A stretch of DNA of 64,000 bases. Origin: UBA5336 sp038745855 (lineage in GTDB: Bacteria > Pseudomonadota > Alphaproteobacteria > Caulobacterales > Hyphomonadaceae). This document shows, in pieces, positions 1 to 7,575 of this stretch. The translations under genes and the position numbers were made by a program. Numbering within the stretch: position 1 is the first letter of the stretch; each line of letters opens with the position of its first letter. The stretch lies in assembly GCA_038745855.1 (NCBI GenBank), contig JBCDLC010000016.1:3109-67108 (forward strand), written 5' to 3'. A model generated the notes under the pieces. It made no database searches, was not told the DNA's origin, and was given only the letters and a program-made list of their open reading frames with translations.

Positions 1-437
1 TTGAAGACCTTCAGCGTGTTCTCGAACATGACCATGTTGCGCCGGGCCTGATCCTCGAAGATCGCCATGGGGTTGGCCCCGCCCATCATGGTGCGCAACC
101 GGTCCTGGCTTTCTGCGAACGAGTTCATGGACATATCGAGCCAAGCTGGCAGGAAGGACTGCGCGCCGCCGCCGTAGAAGCCGATGAGCTGTCTCAGGAA
201 GTTGAGCGGCAGGGCGCCTTCGCCCTTGGTCTCGTTCTCGTAGATGATCTGGGTGAGCACGGCCCGTGTGAGGTCCTCGCCGGTCTTGGCATCGCGGACT
301 TCGAAATCGGCATTGCTTTTGACGAGATCAGACAGGTGGTCGAGCGTGACGTAGGATGAGGTCGATGTGTCGTAGAGGCGACGGTTCGCATACTTCTTGA
401 TAATGATGGGACCGCCGGTTTTCTGCTTCTTCGCCAT
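1..437 (-). CDS. phaR: PhaR, polyhydroxyalkanoate synthesis repressor (3' end outside window)
   Basis: Reading the minus strand from the ATG at 437 gives a protein beginning MAKKQKTGG, then the KKYANRRLYDT signature of the PhaR/PHB accumulation regulator DNA-binding domain (about residues 14-75), followed by the second conserved domain. Family role: a cytoplasmic repressor that senses PHA granules and controls phasin and PHA genes. About 145 codons are present and the C-terminus lies beyond position 1. It is divergent from phaB, which supports the call. The intergenic region carries a TTGC-N3-GCAA dyad that could be its own operator. I infer autoregulation from this layout. Confidence 0.93.
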   Translation of the reverse strand, partial: MAKKQKTGGPIIIKKYANRRLYDTSTSSYVTLDHLSDLVKSNADFEVRDAKTGEDLTRAVLTQIIYENETKGEGALPLNFLRQLIGFYGGGAQSFLPAWLDMSMNSFAESQDRLRTMMGGANPMAIFEDQARRNMVMFENTLKVF

Positions 438-490
438 AGATGACCTTTGCCGCGCGCATTGTGGGGACGTGATTCGCCTGATGGTGCATG

Positions 491-501
491 TTGCGGTGCA
501 A
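491..501. promoter_or_regulatory. TTGC-N3-GCAA dyad in the phaR-phaB intergenic region, candidate PhaR operator
   Basis: A perfect 4+4 inverted repeat with a 3-base spacer lies in a TGC-rich stretch (485-502) between the divergent phaR and phaB starts. PhaR proteins of alphaproteobacteria are known to bind TGC-rich dyads, so the site fits by position and composition. Binding itself is inferred. Confidence 0.4.
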
Positions 502-608
502 ACGGGTTACAATCAAGGGCTTCGACCTAGGTCTCGCTGCGCGGCGGTGTAAGTCTTCGTTAAGGGAGTCCGCCGACGGCACTTTCGAAACCCTTGGGAG
601 GCATAGAG

Positions 609-1334
609 ATGGCAAGAGTCGCACTGGTGACAGGTGGTACACGAGGGATCGGGCGATCGATCTCGGAGATGCTGAAGGCGAAGGGCTTCACGGTTGCCGC
701 AAACTTCGGCGGGAATGAGGAAGCGGCCCGGATCTGCGAGCAGGAAACCGGCATCAAATGCTACAAGTTCAACGTCGGCGACTATGACGACGTGGGTGCA
801 GGGATTGCCAAGATCACCACTGAAATCGGCCCGGTTGATGTGCTGGTGAACAATGCCGGCATCACCCGCGATGCGCCGTTCCACAAGATGACCAAGGCGC
901 AGTGGGACGAGGTCATCAATGTCGACCTCGACAGCGCCTTCAACTGTACCCACCACGTCTGGAACGGAATGCGGGAGCGCGGCTTTGGCCGGGTGATCAA
1001 CATCTCGTCGATCAACGGCCAGAAGGGCCAGTTCACCCAGGCCAACTATTCGGCCGCAAAGGCAGGCCTCATCGGTTTCACCCGCGCGCTGGCCTACGAG
1101 GGCGCGAAGAAAGGCATCACGTCGAATTGCGTTGCGCCTGGCTACATCGATACGGAAATGCTGCAGGCCATGAAACCAGAGGTTCTGGAAGGGATCATCG
1201 CTGGCATTCCTGCCGGGCGGCTTGGCAAGGCCGAGGAGATCGCCTCGATGGTGGCCTATCTCGCGAGTGACGATGCTGCGTTCATCAATGGTGCGACCAT
1301 GACCGTGAACGGGGCGCAGTACATCGCGAGCTAA
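609..1334 (+). CDS. phaB: Acetoacetyl-CoA reductase (NADPH), PHA biosynthesis
   Basis: A 241-residue classical short-chain dehydrogenase. It has the N-terminal cofactor motif TGGTRGIG, the NNAG motif, and an ordered Ser-Tyr-Lys active site (ISSINGQKGQ, then NYSAAKAG). Length and sequence match PhaB, which reduces acetoacetyl-CoA to (R)-3-hydroxybutyryl-CoA for PHA polymerisation in the cytoplasm. The ATG at 609 is chosen because GGGAGG lies 7 bases upstream; an in-frame start 15 bases earlier would put that ribosome site inside the gene. Divergent from phaR. phaA and phaC are not in this window. The related FabG reductase is the main alternative, made less likely by the phaR neighbour. Confidence 0.93.
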   Translation: MARVALVTGGTRGIGRSISEMLKAKGFTVAANFGGNEEAARICEQETGIKCYKFNVGDYDDVGAGIAKITTEIGPVDVLVNNAGITRDAPFHKMTKAQWDEVINVDLDSAFNCTHHVWNGMRERGFGRVINISSINGQKGQFTQANYSAAKAGLIGFTRALAYEGAKKGITSNCVAPGYIDTEMLQAMKPEVLEGIIAGIPAGRLGKAEEIASMVAYLASDDAAFINGATMTVNGAQYIAS

Positions 1335-1376
1335 TTCGGCTCTCTATGACTGCTGATACCCTGGCGGCTGGGCGTT

Positions 1377-1823
1377 TCAGACGTCTGGGCGCCAGTTCGG
1401 GGGCGCGAGTTCGAAACCGTCGAAGGTGAAGGCTGGTGCAACGGTACAGCTCACCAGGCTCCAGGCGCCGAGACTTTCAGCGGTTTGCCAATGGTGGGCG
1501 GGGATGACCCATTGGGGTTTCTGGCCGGCGCGCAGGTCTGGACCAAGTTGGCAGGCCTCGGCGCCGCGCCCATCCGGCGGAGATCGGGTGAGCGCAACCG
1601 GACCGCCAGCATGCCAGAGCCAGGTTTCGTCGGCATCGACCCTGTGCCACGCAGACAGTTCATCGGCCTGGAGCAGAAAGTAAATCGCAGACATTGCTGC
1701 ACGCTCACCGCCCTCGGTGGGTGAGCGGTAAGTTTCTGCATAGTGGCCGCCCTCAGGGTGGGGCGCCATGTCGAGCATGCGGATGATTTCCCGCGCGCCG
1801 AGATCTCCGGAAATGGCGACCAT
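1377..1823 (-). CDS. Cupin superfamily protein, DUF985 type
   Basis: A 148-residue protein with the typical DUF985 opening (REIIRMLDMAPHPEGGHYAETYRS) in its first 35 residues, then a small cupin barrel containing the WHR...ETW strand. The biochemical function of the family is unsettled; sugar- or metal-binding roles have been suggested from structure. The start overlaps the gloB stop by one base (TGATG), so it is probably translated by reinitiation after gloB. Function unknown. Confidence 0.85.
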   Translation of the reverse strand: MVAISGDLGAREIIRMLDMAPHPEGGHYAETYRSPTEGGERAAMSAIYFLLQADELSAWHRVDADETWLWHAGGPVALTRSPPDGRGAEACQLGPDLRAGQKPQWVIPAHHWQTAESLGAWSLVSCTVAPAFTFDGFELAPPNWRPDV

Positions 1824-2593
1824 CAGGACCGGTCCTTCCGTCCGCGGATTTCCGCAAACGTGGCGACGGCATCACCGGGAAAGCCCATCGCAGCCTGCAT
1901 CGCCGGATTATCGGCCCTGAGGAAAGGGTTTGTGGGGATTTCCCGGGCAAGGGTCGTGGGCACCGTGGGCTCGCCGGCGGCGCGCTTCGCATCGATCTCC
2001 TGCACGTAGGATTTCAGCACGTCGTTGCCCGGATCGATGCTTTCGGCAAACCGCGCATTGCCCTGGGTGTACTCGTGGGCGCAGTAGATCGTTGTATCGG
2101 CGGGCAGCGCGCGCAGCCTTTTCAGACTGTCCCACATCATCGCCATATCCCCTTCAAATACCCGTCCGCAGCCCAAAGCAAACAGGGCATCGCCGACGAA
2201 TGCGAGTTTGGCGTCGCCGAGGTGGAACGCGATGTGGCCAAGCGTATGGCCGGGAACGTCAAGGACGTCTGCCTTGAAGCGCGCGAAGGAGACCTGATCG
2301 CCCCCACCAACGGTCCGGTCGATCCCGGGGATCTTGTCCGCCTCCTTGATCGGTCCGGTGATGGGACAGCCCGTCGCCTCTTTGACCTTGAGGTTTCCGC
2401 CTGTGTGATCGGGATGCCAATGGGTGTTCCAGATCTCGGTGATCGTCCAACCCTTGTTTTCGGCGACCTCGAGATACCTGTCCCCGTCCGGTGTATCGAT
2501 CGCAAGGGTATCCCCCGATGCCGGATCGTGGGCGAGGAAACCATAATTATCGCTGAGGCAGGGGAAGATGTGGATGTCGAGTTTGGCTGTCAT
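1823..2593 (-). CDS. gloB: Hydroxyacylglutathione hydrolase (glyoxalase II)
   Basis: A 256-residue metallo-beta-lactamase fold protein with the binuclear metal motif THWHPDH (His58, His60, Asp62, His63). A later metal-ligand His lies in VPGHTLGH, and the glyoxalase II C-terminal domain with its AHEYT motif follows. It hydrolyses S-lactoylglutathione to lactate and glutathione, completing methylglyoxal detoxification. The ATG at 2593 is chosen because homologues begin just before the DIHIFPCL strand; a longer in-frame start at 2635 would overlap the divergent methyltransferase gene. Coupled to the downstream cupin gene by a one-base overlap. Confidence 0.93.
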   Translation of the reverse strand: MTAKLDIHIFPCLSDNYGFLAHDPASGDTLAIDTPDGDRYLEVAENKGWTITEIWNTHWHPDHTGGNLKVKEATGCPITGPIKEADKIPGIDRTVGGGDQVSFARFKADVLDVPGHTLGHIAFHLGDAKLAFVGDALFALGCGRVFEGDMAMMWDSLKRLRALPADTTIYCAHEYTQGNARFAESIDPGNDVLKSYVQEIDAKRAAGEPTVPTTLAREIPTNPFLRADNPAMQAAMGFPGDAVATFAEIRGRKDRS

Positions 2594-2633
2594 TTTACTG
2601 TCCGTTTGCCGAAACCTAGCATAGGTTGGAGGC

Positions 2634-3401
2634 ATGCGTCAGGATACTGTCTCGATCGATCGTTTCTACCATTCAAGCCTGGGCCAAGCGGCGGGGAAAC
2701 TGCTGGCGGGACGGATCACGGACCTGTGGCCCGATACCGAACGGCTCTCGATGCTGGGGATTGGCTTTCCAATGCCCGTGCTGGATGAGATGGCAGGGGC
2801 TGGCCGCCGCTGCGTTGCCGCCATTCCTGATGGCAGTGGTCATTTCCGGTGGGATGCCACCGGACGGGGCAACGCTACTGTGATTGCGCCACAGGACCGG
2901 TTGCCTTTCGCCGATGGCCAATTCGACCGGGTCATCCTGCTGCATGGTTTGGAGGAGGCGGACAGTCCGCGCACCCTTCGCCGCGAGATCTGGCGTGTGA
3001 TGGCGCCGGAAGGCCGGATCGTCGTCGCGACCGCGAACCGGCGCGGAATCTGGGCATTGGCGGAGAGGACGCCTTTTGGGCATGGTCGACCTTGGACACG
3101 CCGCCAATTGGTGGGCTTTCTCTCGGACGGGAGTTTTCAGGTTACCGCCAGCACCCACGCGCTGTTCCTGCCACCGATCAACCAGGCCCTCGTCACGGCG
3201 GCGGCCGACGGTTGGGAGCGGATTGGGGAATGGGTGGCGCCTGCATTGGGCGGGGTTGTCCTCGTAGAAGCGGTCAAGCGCCTCTATATCGAGCCCGGCG
3301 GCGCCGTAGCGCCGGCAATAAATGCCTTACCGGCGCGCAAGGGCGCCGCAATTCTGCCTATCGATCAGGCGGCCCGGGCCTCGAAATCGGATCGTCGTTA
3401 G
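2634..3401 (+). CDS. SAM-dependent methyltransferase-like protein
   Basis: A 255-residue protein related to class I methyltransferases of the UbiE/type 11 kind. A glycine-containing motif I (MLGIGFPMP) is followed by a strand ending in LPFADGQFDRVILLHGLE, as in type 11 methyltransferases. Motif I is weaker than in textbook members, so SAM binding is likely but not certain. Divergent from gloB, an arrangement common in alphaproteobacteria. The substrate is unknown. Confidence 0.8.
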   Translation: MRQDTVSIDRFYHSSLGQAAGKLLAGRITDLWPDTERLSMLGIGFPMPVLDEMAGAGRRCVAAIPDGSGHFRWDATGRGNATVIAPQDRLPFADGQFDRVILLHGLEEADSPRTLRREIWRVMAPEGRIVVATANRRGIWALAERTPFGHGRPWTRRQLVGFLSDGSFQVTASTHALFLPPINQALVTAAADGWERIGEWVAPALGGVVLVEAVKRLYIEPGGAVAPAINALPARKGAAILPIDQAARASKSDRR

Positions 3402-3462
3402 GGCGATTTGACCTTCGTTAACATTCGCGCCACTGTTGAATTGAAACAGGAAAGGGCTCTCC

Positions 3463-3807
3463 ATGAAACTCGTGTCCGCCATTTTCAAACCAAGCCGCCT
3501 GGACGCGGTGATCGATGCCCTCTCGGAAATCGGCGCGGAGGGGCTGACGGTATCAGAGGTCCGAGGCTATGGCCGCCAGCAAGGCAAGACCGAGGTCTAC
3601 CGCGGCGCTGAATACGAAGTGCGATTGCTGCCGAAGGTGAAGGTGGAAGTGGCCTGCTCTTCAGACGCCGTTGACCGGGTGACGGAAGCGATCGCGAAGG
3701 CGGCGAATACCGGGACCATTGGCGATGGCAAGATCTTTGTCAGCGACCTGGAGACGGCAATCCGGATCCGTACCGGGGAACGGGACGCACAGGCCGTTGG
3801 CGTATAA
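3463..3807 (+). CDS. glnK: PII nitrogen-regulatory protein, GlnK/GlnB family
   Basis: A 114-residue PII signalling protein. The T-loop reads KTEVYRGAEY with the conserved uridylylation tyrosine at residue 51, and the C-terminal signature GTIGDGKIFV is present. PII trimers bind ATP/ADP and 2-oxoglutarate and regulate nitrogen assimilation and ammonium transport. An AGGAAAGG ribosome site precedes the ATG. GlnK genes are normally followed by amtB and GlnB genes by glnA. Neither is here, as hisC follows after 119 bases, so the glnK/glnB choice is uncertain. I see no sigma-54 promoter in the 61-base upstream gap. Confidence 0.88.
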   Translation: MKLVSAIFKPSRLDAVIDALSEIGAEGLTVSEVRGYGRQQGKTEVYRGAEYEVRLLPKVKVEVACSSDAVDRVTEAIAKAANTGTIGDGKIFVSDLETAIRIRTGERDAQAVGV

Positions 3808-3926
3808 GTTCAGAAGGGCGTTTTGAGGCAATCAGCGCCTGGACGGGAGATAGGGCCGCGAGAGGGATCGTAGGTGTGCCGGTTGGACGCTTGATTTTCC
3901 AGGCCTGCTCCGGCACCTGAGCAATC

Positions 3927-5012
3927 ATGACAGCCCAACGCCTCGGTCCTCGCCCGCTCGCCAATATCCTTGAGATCACGCCGTACAAGGGTGGTGAGAA
4001 ACCCGAAACCGGCCACAAGCTTTCATCAAACGAGAACCCGCTCGGGGCCGCCCCGGCAGTGCATGCGGCACTAGAGAAAGCCGCCGAGAACCTCGCCCTC
4101 TATCCCGATGGCGGCTGCGGAAAGCTGCGTGCTTCGATTGCCAGCACTCATGGGCTGGACGCAGATCGGATCGTCTGCGGCGCGGGATCGGATGAATTGT
4201 TCCAACTGCTCGGCCGGGCTTACCTTGCGCCCGGTGACCAGATTGTGCAAAGCGCGCATGGCTTTCTGGTGTACAGCCTCGTCGCCCAGCAATCTGGCGC
4301 TGAGATCGCATTGGCGCCAGAGCGGGATTATACTGCGGATGTGGATGCCATGCTGGAGCGAGTTGGCCCGAAAACGAGGATCGTATTCCTCGCCAATCCG
4401 AACAATCCGACGGGCACGTACATTCCCCACAGTGAGGTCAAGCGGCTGCACGCCGGCTTGCCCGAGGACGTTCTGCTGGTCCTGGATGGGGCCTATGCCG
4501 AGTATGTGCGGCGCAACGATTATTCGAGCGGACTGGAACTCGCCGCGGAAATGCCGAACGTGTTGATGACGCGAACCTTCTCGAAGATCCATGGGCTCGC
4601 CGCGTTGCGCCTTGGGTGGGCTTATGGGCCGGCGAGTGTGATCGATGCGATCAACCGGGTGAGGGGGCCATTCAACGTTTCCTCCCTCGCCCAGGCGGCC
4701 GGCATTGCGGCCCTTGAAGACCGGGACTTTGTCGACCGCTCGGTTCACCACAATGAAGCGGAGCTGGAGCGGGTATCCGCTGCGCTTGCGGGGCTCGGAT
4801 TGGAGACGGTGCCCAGTGTTGGCAACTTTGTGCTGGTGAATTTCGGAGATGCGGAGCGGGCCGCTGCGGCAGATGCCTATCTCAGGGCGCGGAACATCTA
4901 CCTCAGGGGCATGGCGGCCTACCGGTTGCCCACGTGCCTGCGGCTCTCGATTGGAACGACCGAGGCCAACGATGCTGTGATGGACGCCTTCACGGCTTTC
5001 CAGGCGGGCTGA
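3927..5012 (+). CDS. hisC: Histidinol-phosphate/aromatic aminotransferase
   Basis: A 361-residue class I/II PLP aminotransferase of the HisC family. It has the early motif HKLSSNENPLG, the NPNNPTGT motif, and the PLP-binding lysine in TFSKIHGLAALRLG. HisC makes histidinol phosphate; many family members also transaminate aromatic keto acids. The next gene is tyrA, starting 3 bases after the stop. I infer an aromatic role in tyrosine synthesis besides, or instead of, histidine synthesis. A GTGCCGG/CCGGCAC inverted repeat (3876-3916) lies in its leader, of unknown meaning. Confidence 0.92.
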   Translation: MTAQRLGPRPLANILEITPYKGGEKPETGHKLSSNENPLGAAPAVHAALEKAAENLALYPDGGCGKLRASIASTHGLDADRIVCGAGSDELFQLLGRAYLAPGDQIVQSAHGFLVYSLVAQQSGAEIALAPERDYTADVDAMLERVGPKTRIVFLANPNNPTGTYIPHSEVKRLHAGLPEDVLLVLDGAYAEYVRRNDYSSGLELAAEMPNVLMTRTFSKIHGLAALRLGWAYGPASVIDAINRVRGPFNVSSLAQAAGIAALEDRDFVDRSVHHNEAELERVSAALAGLGLETVPSVGNFVLVNFGDAERAAAADAYLRARNIYLRGMAAYRLPTCLRLSIGTTEANDAVMDAFTAFQAG

Positions 5013-5015
5013 CCG

Positions 5016-5990
5016 GTGGCTGCGGCCGTTTTTGACAAGCTGGCCCTGATTGGCGCGGGATTGATCGGATCGTCCATTGCGCGGGCAGCGGCCGAGACGG
5101 GGGCCGCGGCAGAGATTTCGGTGTGGGACCGGGATCCAGTGGTGCGCGAGGCAGCAGATGAGTTGGGTCTCGGGCAGGTGACGCCGGATCTCCAAGGGGC
5201 CGTGACCGGTGCCGACTGTGTGATCCTGTGCGTGCCTGTGGGCGCTATCGGGGCGGTGACGCAGGCCGTCGCTGACGATCTGGCGCCCGGGGCGATCCTG
5301 ACCGATGTGGGGTCTGTCAAAACGGTTGCTGCGTCGGCGATGGCAGAGCATGCGCCCGGGGCAATACATGTCATTCCAGGGCATCCGATTGCGGGCACTG
5401 AGGCTTCAGGACCTGCCGCCGGCTTTGCAAGCCTGTTCAAGGGCGCGTGGCATATCCTGACGCCCCTGGCATCGGAGACTGAGAAACCCGGTCACCGGGA
5501 TGCTGTGAAGACGTTGACGGCCTTCTGGGAGCGGCTGGGCGCGCGCGTTGAAACAATGGCGGCGGAGCGCCATGACCGCGTCCTCGCGATCACCTCGCAC
5601 TTGCCGCACCTGATCGCGTTCAACATCGTCAGCACCGCTTACGATATGGAGCGGATTGACGAGCAGGAGGTGGTCAAGTATTCGGCGGGCGGTTTCCGGG
5701 ATTTCACCCGTATCGCTGCCTCAGATCCGACCATGTGGCGAGATGTTTTTCTCACCAACAAGGCCGCGGTTCTGGAAACCCTTGGCCGGTTTTCCGAAGA
5801 TCTCGCTGCCCTACAGCGGGCGATCCGCTGGGATGACGGGGACATGTTATACGAGGCGTTCAGTCGAGCGCGCGGTATCCGGCAGGCGATTATCGACGCT
5901 GGGATGGATCGGTCTGAAGTCAATTTTGGGCGGGATCAGAGACCGGATGCCGATTTGAATTCGCCCATCGATCCTAATCGGGACGCTTGA
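5016..5990 (+). CDS. tyrA: Prephenate/arogenate dehydrogenase
   Basis: A 324-residue NAD(P)-dependent dehydrogenase. The Rossmann motif LIGAGLIGSSIA is near the N-terminus, VIPGHPIAGTEASG matches the prephenate dehydrogenase substrate region, and KYSAGGFRDFTRIA is the C-terminal dimerisation-domain signature. It oxidatively decarboxylates prephenate (or arogenate) in tyrosine synthesis. The start is GTG at 5016, 3 bases after the hisC stop, so the pair is almost certainly co-translated. The 3' end overlaps the convergent panD gene by 17 bases. Confidence 0.93.
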   Translation: MAAAVFDKLALIGAGLIGSSIARAAAETGAAAEISVWDRDPVVREAADELGLGQVTPDLQGAVTGADCVILCVPVGAIGAVTQAVADDLAPGAILTDVGSVKTVAASAMAEHAPGAIHVIPGHPIAGTEASGPAAGFASLFKGAWHILTPLASETEKPGHRDAVKTLTAFWERLGARVETMAAERHDRVLAITSHLPHLIAFNIVSTAYDMERIDEQEVVKYSAGGFRDFTRIAASDPTMWRDVFLTNKAAVLETLGRFSEDLAALQRAIRWDDGDMLYEAFSRARGIRQAIIDAGMDRSEVNFGRDQRPDADLNSPIDPNRDA

Positions 5991-6330
5991 TGACGTTGTG
6001 ATCGTCGAGAAGCACAACGGTGGGTGCGTGCTGCCGCGCTTGTTCAGCTTCCACTGACGCGAAGGCGGCGATGATCACCTTGTCACCCACGGCAAAGTGC
6101 CGGGCCGCTGCCCCGTTGACGCCAATGGTCTTGGAGCCCCGCGGCGCTTCGAGCGCGTAAGTGGATATTCTTGATCCATTGGTTACGTTCCAGATGTCGA
6201 CGCGCTCATGGGGCAGGATCCCGGACGCGTCGAGGAGATCCTGGTCGATGGAGACCGAGCCCTCGTAATGGAGGTCGCACTGGGTGACGGTTGCCGAATG
6301 CAGCTTCGCCTTCAACATGTTCAGAAGCAT
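5974..6330 (-). CDS. panD: Aspartate 1-decarboxylase proenzyme
   Basis: A 118-residue pyruvoyl enzyme that converts L-aspartate to beta-alanine for pantothenate and CoA. The self-cleavage site lies in HYEGS, with Gly24-Ser25 in the same numbering as the E. coli enzyme when the ATG at 6330 is used. That match decides the start; an upstream in-frame start at 6393 would add 21 unrelated residues. The motif NVTNGSRISTYA and the C-terminal GDKVIIAAFA strand are also present. Its 3' end overlaps tyrA convergently. Confidence 0.95.
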   Translation of the reverse strand: MLLNMLKAKLHSATVTQCDLHYEGSVSIDQDLLDASGILPHERVDIWNVTNGSRISTYALEAPRGSKTIGVNGAAARHFAVGDKVIIAAFASVEAEQARQHAPTVVLLDDHNVIKRPD

Positions 6331-6368
6331 GCTCGTTTTCTCCAACGCGTCTCTTGAAATACCCTCGA

Positions 6369-6389
6369 TATACCAAGGATATAGGTATA
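6369..6389 (-). promoter_or_regulatory. TATACC-N9-GGTATA inverted repeat upstream of panD
   Basis: A perfect 6+6 inverted repeat lies about 40 bases upstream of the panD start, in the most AT-rich part of this gap. It could be an operator or simply promoter-like sequence. No regulator is adjacent, so the role is a guess. Confidence 0.25.
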
Positions 6390-6535
6390 ACATGACCCTA
6401 GGTAAAGGGCTGGTACCGCAGCGCAGCGAACACGCATATGCATGCGCTTTGCCAGATCGTCAAAGGATCAAGTGTCCCAGGTGGCAGGGGGGCATTGAAA
6501 AAGCCCTACAACAGGGTGTGAAGAGGGCGCCGCTC

Positions 6536-7504
6536 TCAAACGCCTGTCATGTCAGCGAGCACCTTGCCGAGCAGGTTCAGGAATGGATCGCCGAGGATGG
6601 GCGACCAGGTATGCGCGTCGCTGAGAATGGGTTTTGCCGAATTCAGCCCAACGATCTTCAGGCTGCCTTCGTGCTGAATGATCCATGGCCCACCGGAAGA
6701 TCCCTCGGTCAAAGCGTTCTCCGACTGGATCAGGCCTGGAGCGGTTTCATCGGTGATCACGCCGGTTGTCGAGTAGAGCCGGTTTCCGTCGAAGAGGTAT
6801 CCCGTAGACGGCTCGCGCGGATAACCGAAACTGGTGACGGGCCCCGCTGGTTCGGTATTGGTCAATAATCCAACGGTGCCCGTTCTCGCAGCAATGGGCG
6901 CATCGAGCGCGACGAGGGCGAAATCGAAGGGTCCGGCAGAAGCGCCCGGTTTGGGGTCACTCCAACCCGATAGAACATATGCCGATGTGCCAGCCCAGCT
7001 TCCGAGACTTTCGCCAGCGGAATACTGGGGCTCGAAGAGGATCCAGTCTGCGAAGCCGTCTCGCTCTTCACTGTTCTGGTCGGACCGGAGAAAGGTGCAG
7101 TGGGCAGCTGTGAGTACAACACGCTCGGCGATGACCGTTCCGGTGCAATAGCGGACGCGACCGTCGAACGCCGCCGTGATCCGACCAATCGCGGATATAG
7201 GATGGACAGTCTGGTCGCGAACAGGCTGGGTTTCAGGCTTTTTCGGCGTTTGCTCTGCGGAGACCAGCCTTAGCGGCGGACGGGGAGCGAACCCGCCCAA
7301 TGCCGGAGCCTGTCCGGAAGAGTAAACCGGCGCCTCGGCCAATCTGTCCCGATGAGCCTCGTCTCGACCGCCCTCGAGACGAGCATCGAGGCTCAGCACA
7401 ATGGGATCAGCTGGCTCTGCCGGAGTTTCTTCGCGCACCCGCTCGTGGCCAGGCGGGCTGTCCAGCAGCGCTTGCAGAACCTCGAAATCGGCGTCGAACT
7501 CCAT
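6536..7504 (-). CDS. Trypsin-like serine protease (S1 family) without signal peptide
   Basis: A 322-residue protein with a complete chymotrypsin-type triad: His135 in LTAAHC, Asp194 in GPFDFALVALD and Ser270 in EGSSGGPW. The first 100 residues are acidic, proline-rich and apparently disordered, with no hydrophobic signal sequence. An in-frame TAG 12 codons upstream of the ATG rules out a longer N-terminus. Family members are usually exported. Either this one acts in the cytoplasm or it leaves by another route; the N-terminal region may be a propeptide. Transcribed away from panD; no operon partner is obvious. Confidence 0.82.
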   Translation of the reverse strand: MEFDADFEVLQALLDSPPGHERVREETPAEPADPIVLSLDARLEGGRDEAHRDRLAEAPVYSSGQAPALGGFAPRPPLRLVSAEQTPKKPETQPVRDQTVHPISAIGRITAAFDGRVRYCTGTVIAERVVLTAAHCTFLRSDQNSEERDGFADWILFEPQYSAGESLGSWAGTSAYVLSGWSDPKPGASAGPFDFALVALDAPIAARTGTVGLLTNTEPAGPVTSFGYPREPSTGYLFDGNRLYSTTGVITDETAPGLIQSENALTEGSSGGPWIIQHEGSLKIVGLNSAKPILSDAHTWSPILGDPFLNLLGKVLADMTGV

Positions 7505-7575
7505 CGGGGGAGTAAGGCCGACGGGAATGAACGCTGTCTAGCGGATTCTGCTCGTATACTGTTGATGGCGTTGGG

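Noticed and set aside
4071..5384. A 437-codon open frame on the minus strand
   Set aside because: It runs antisense across hisC and tyrA, is rich in Arg/His as expected of a shadow in high-GC DNA, and shows no domain.
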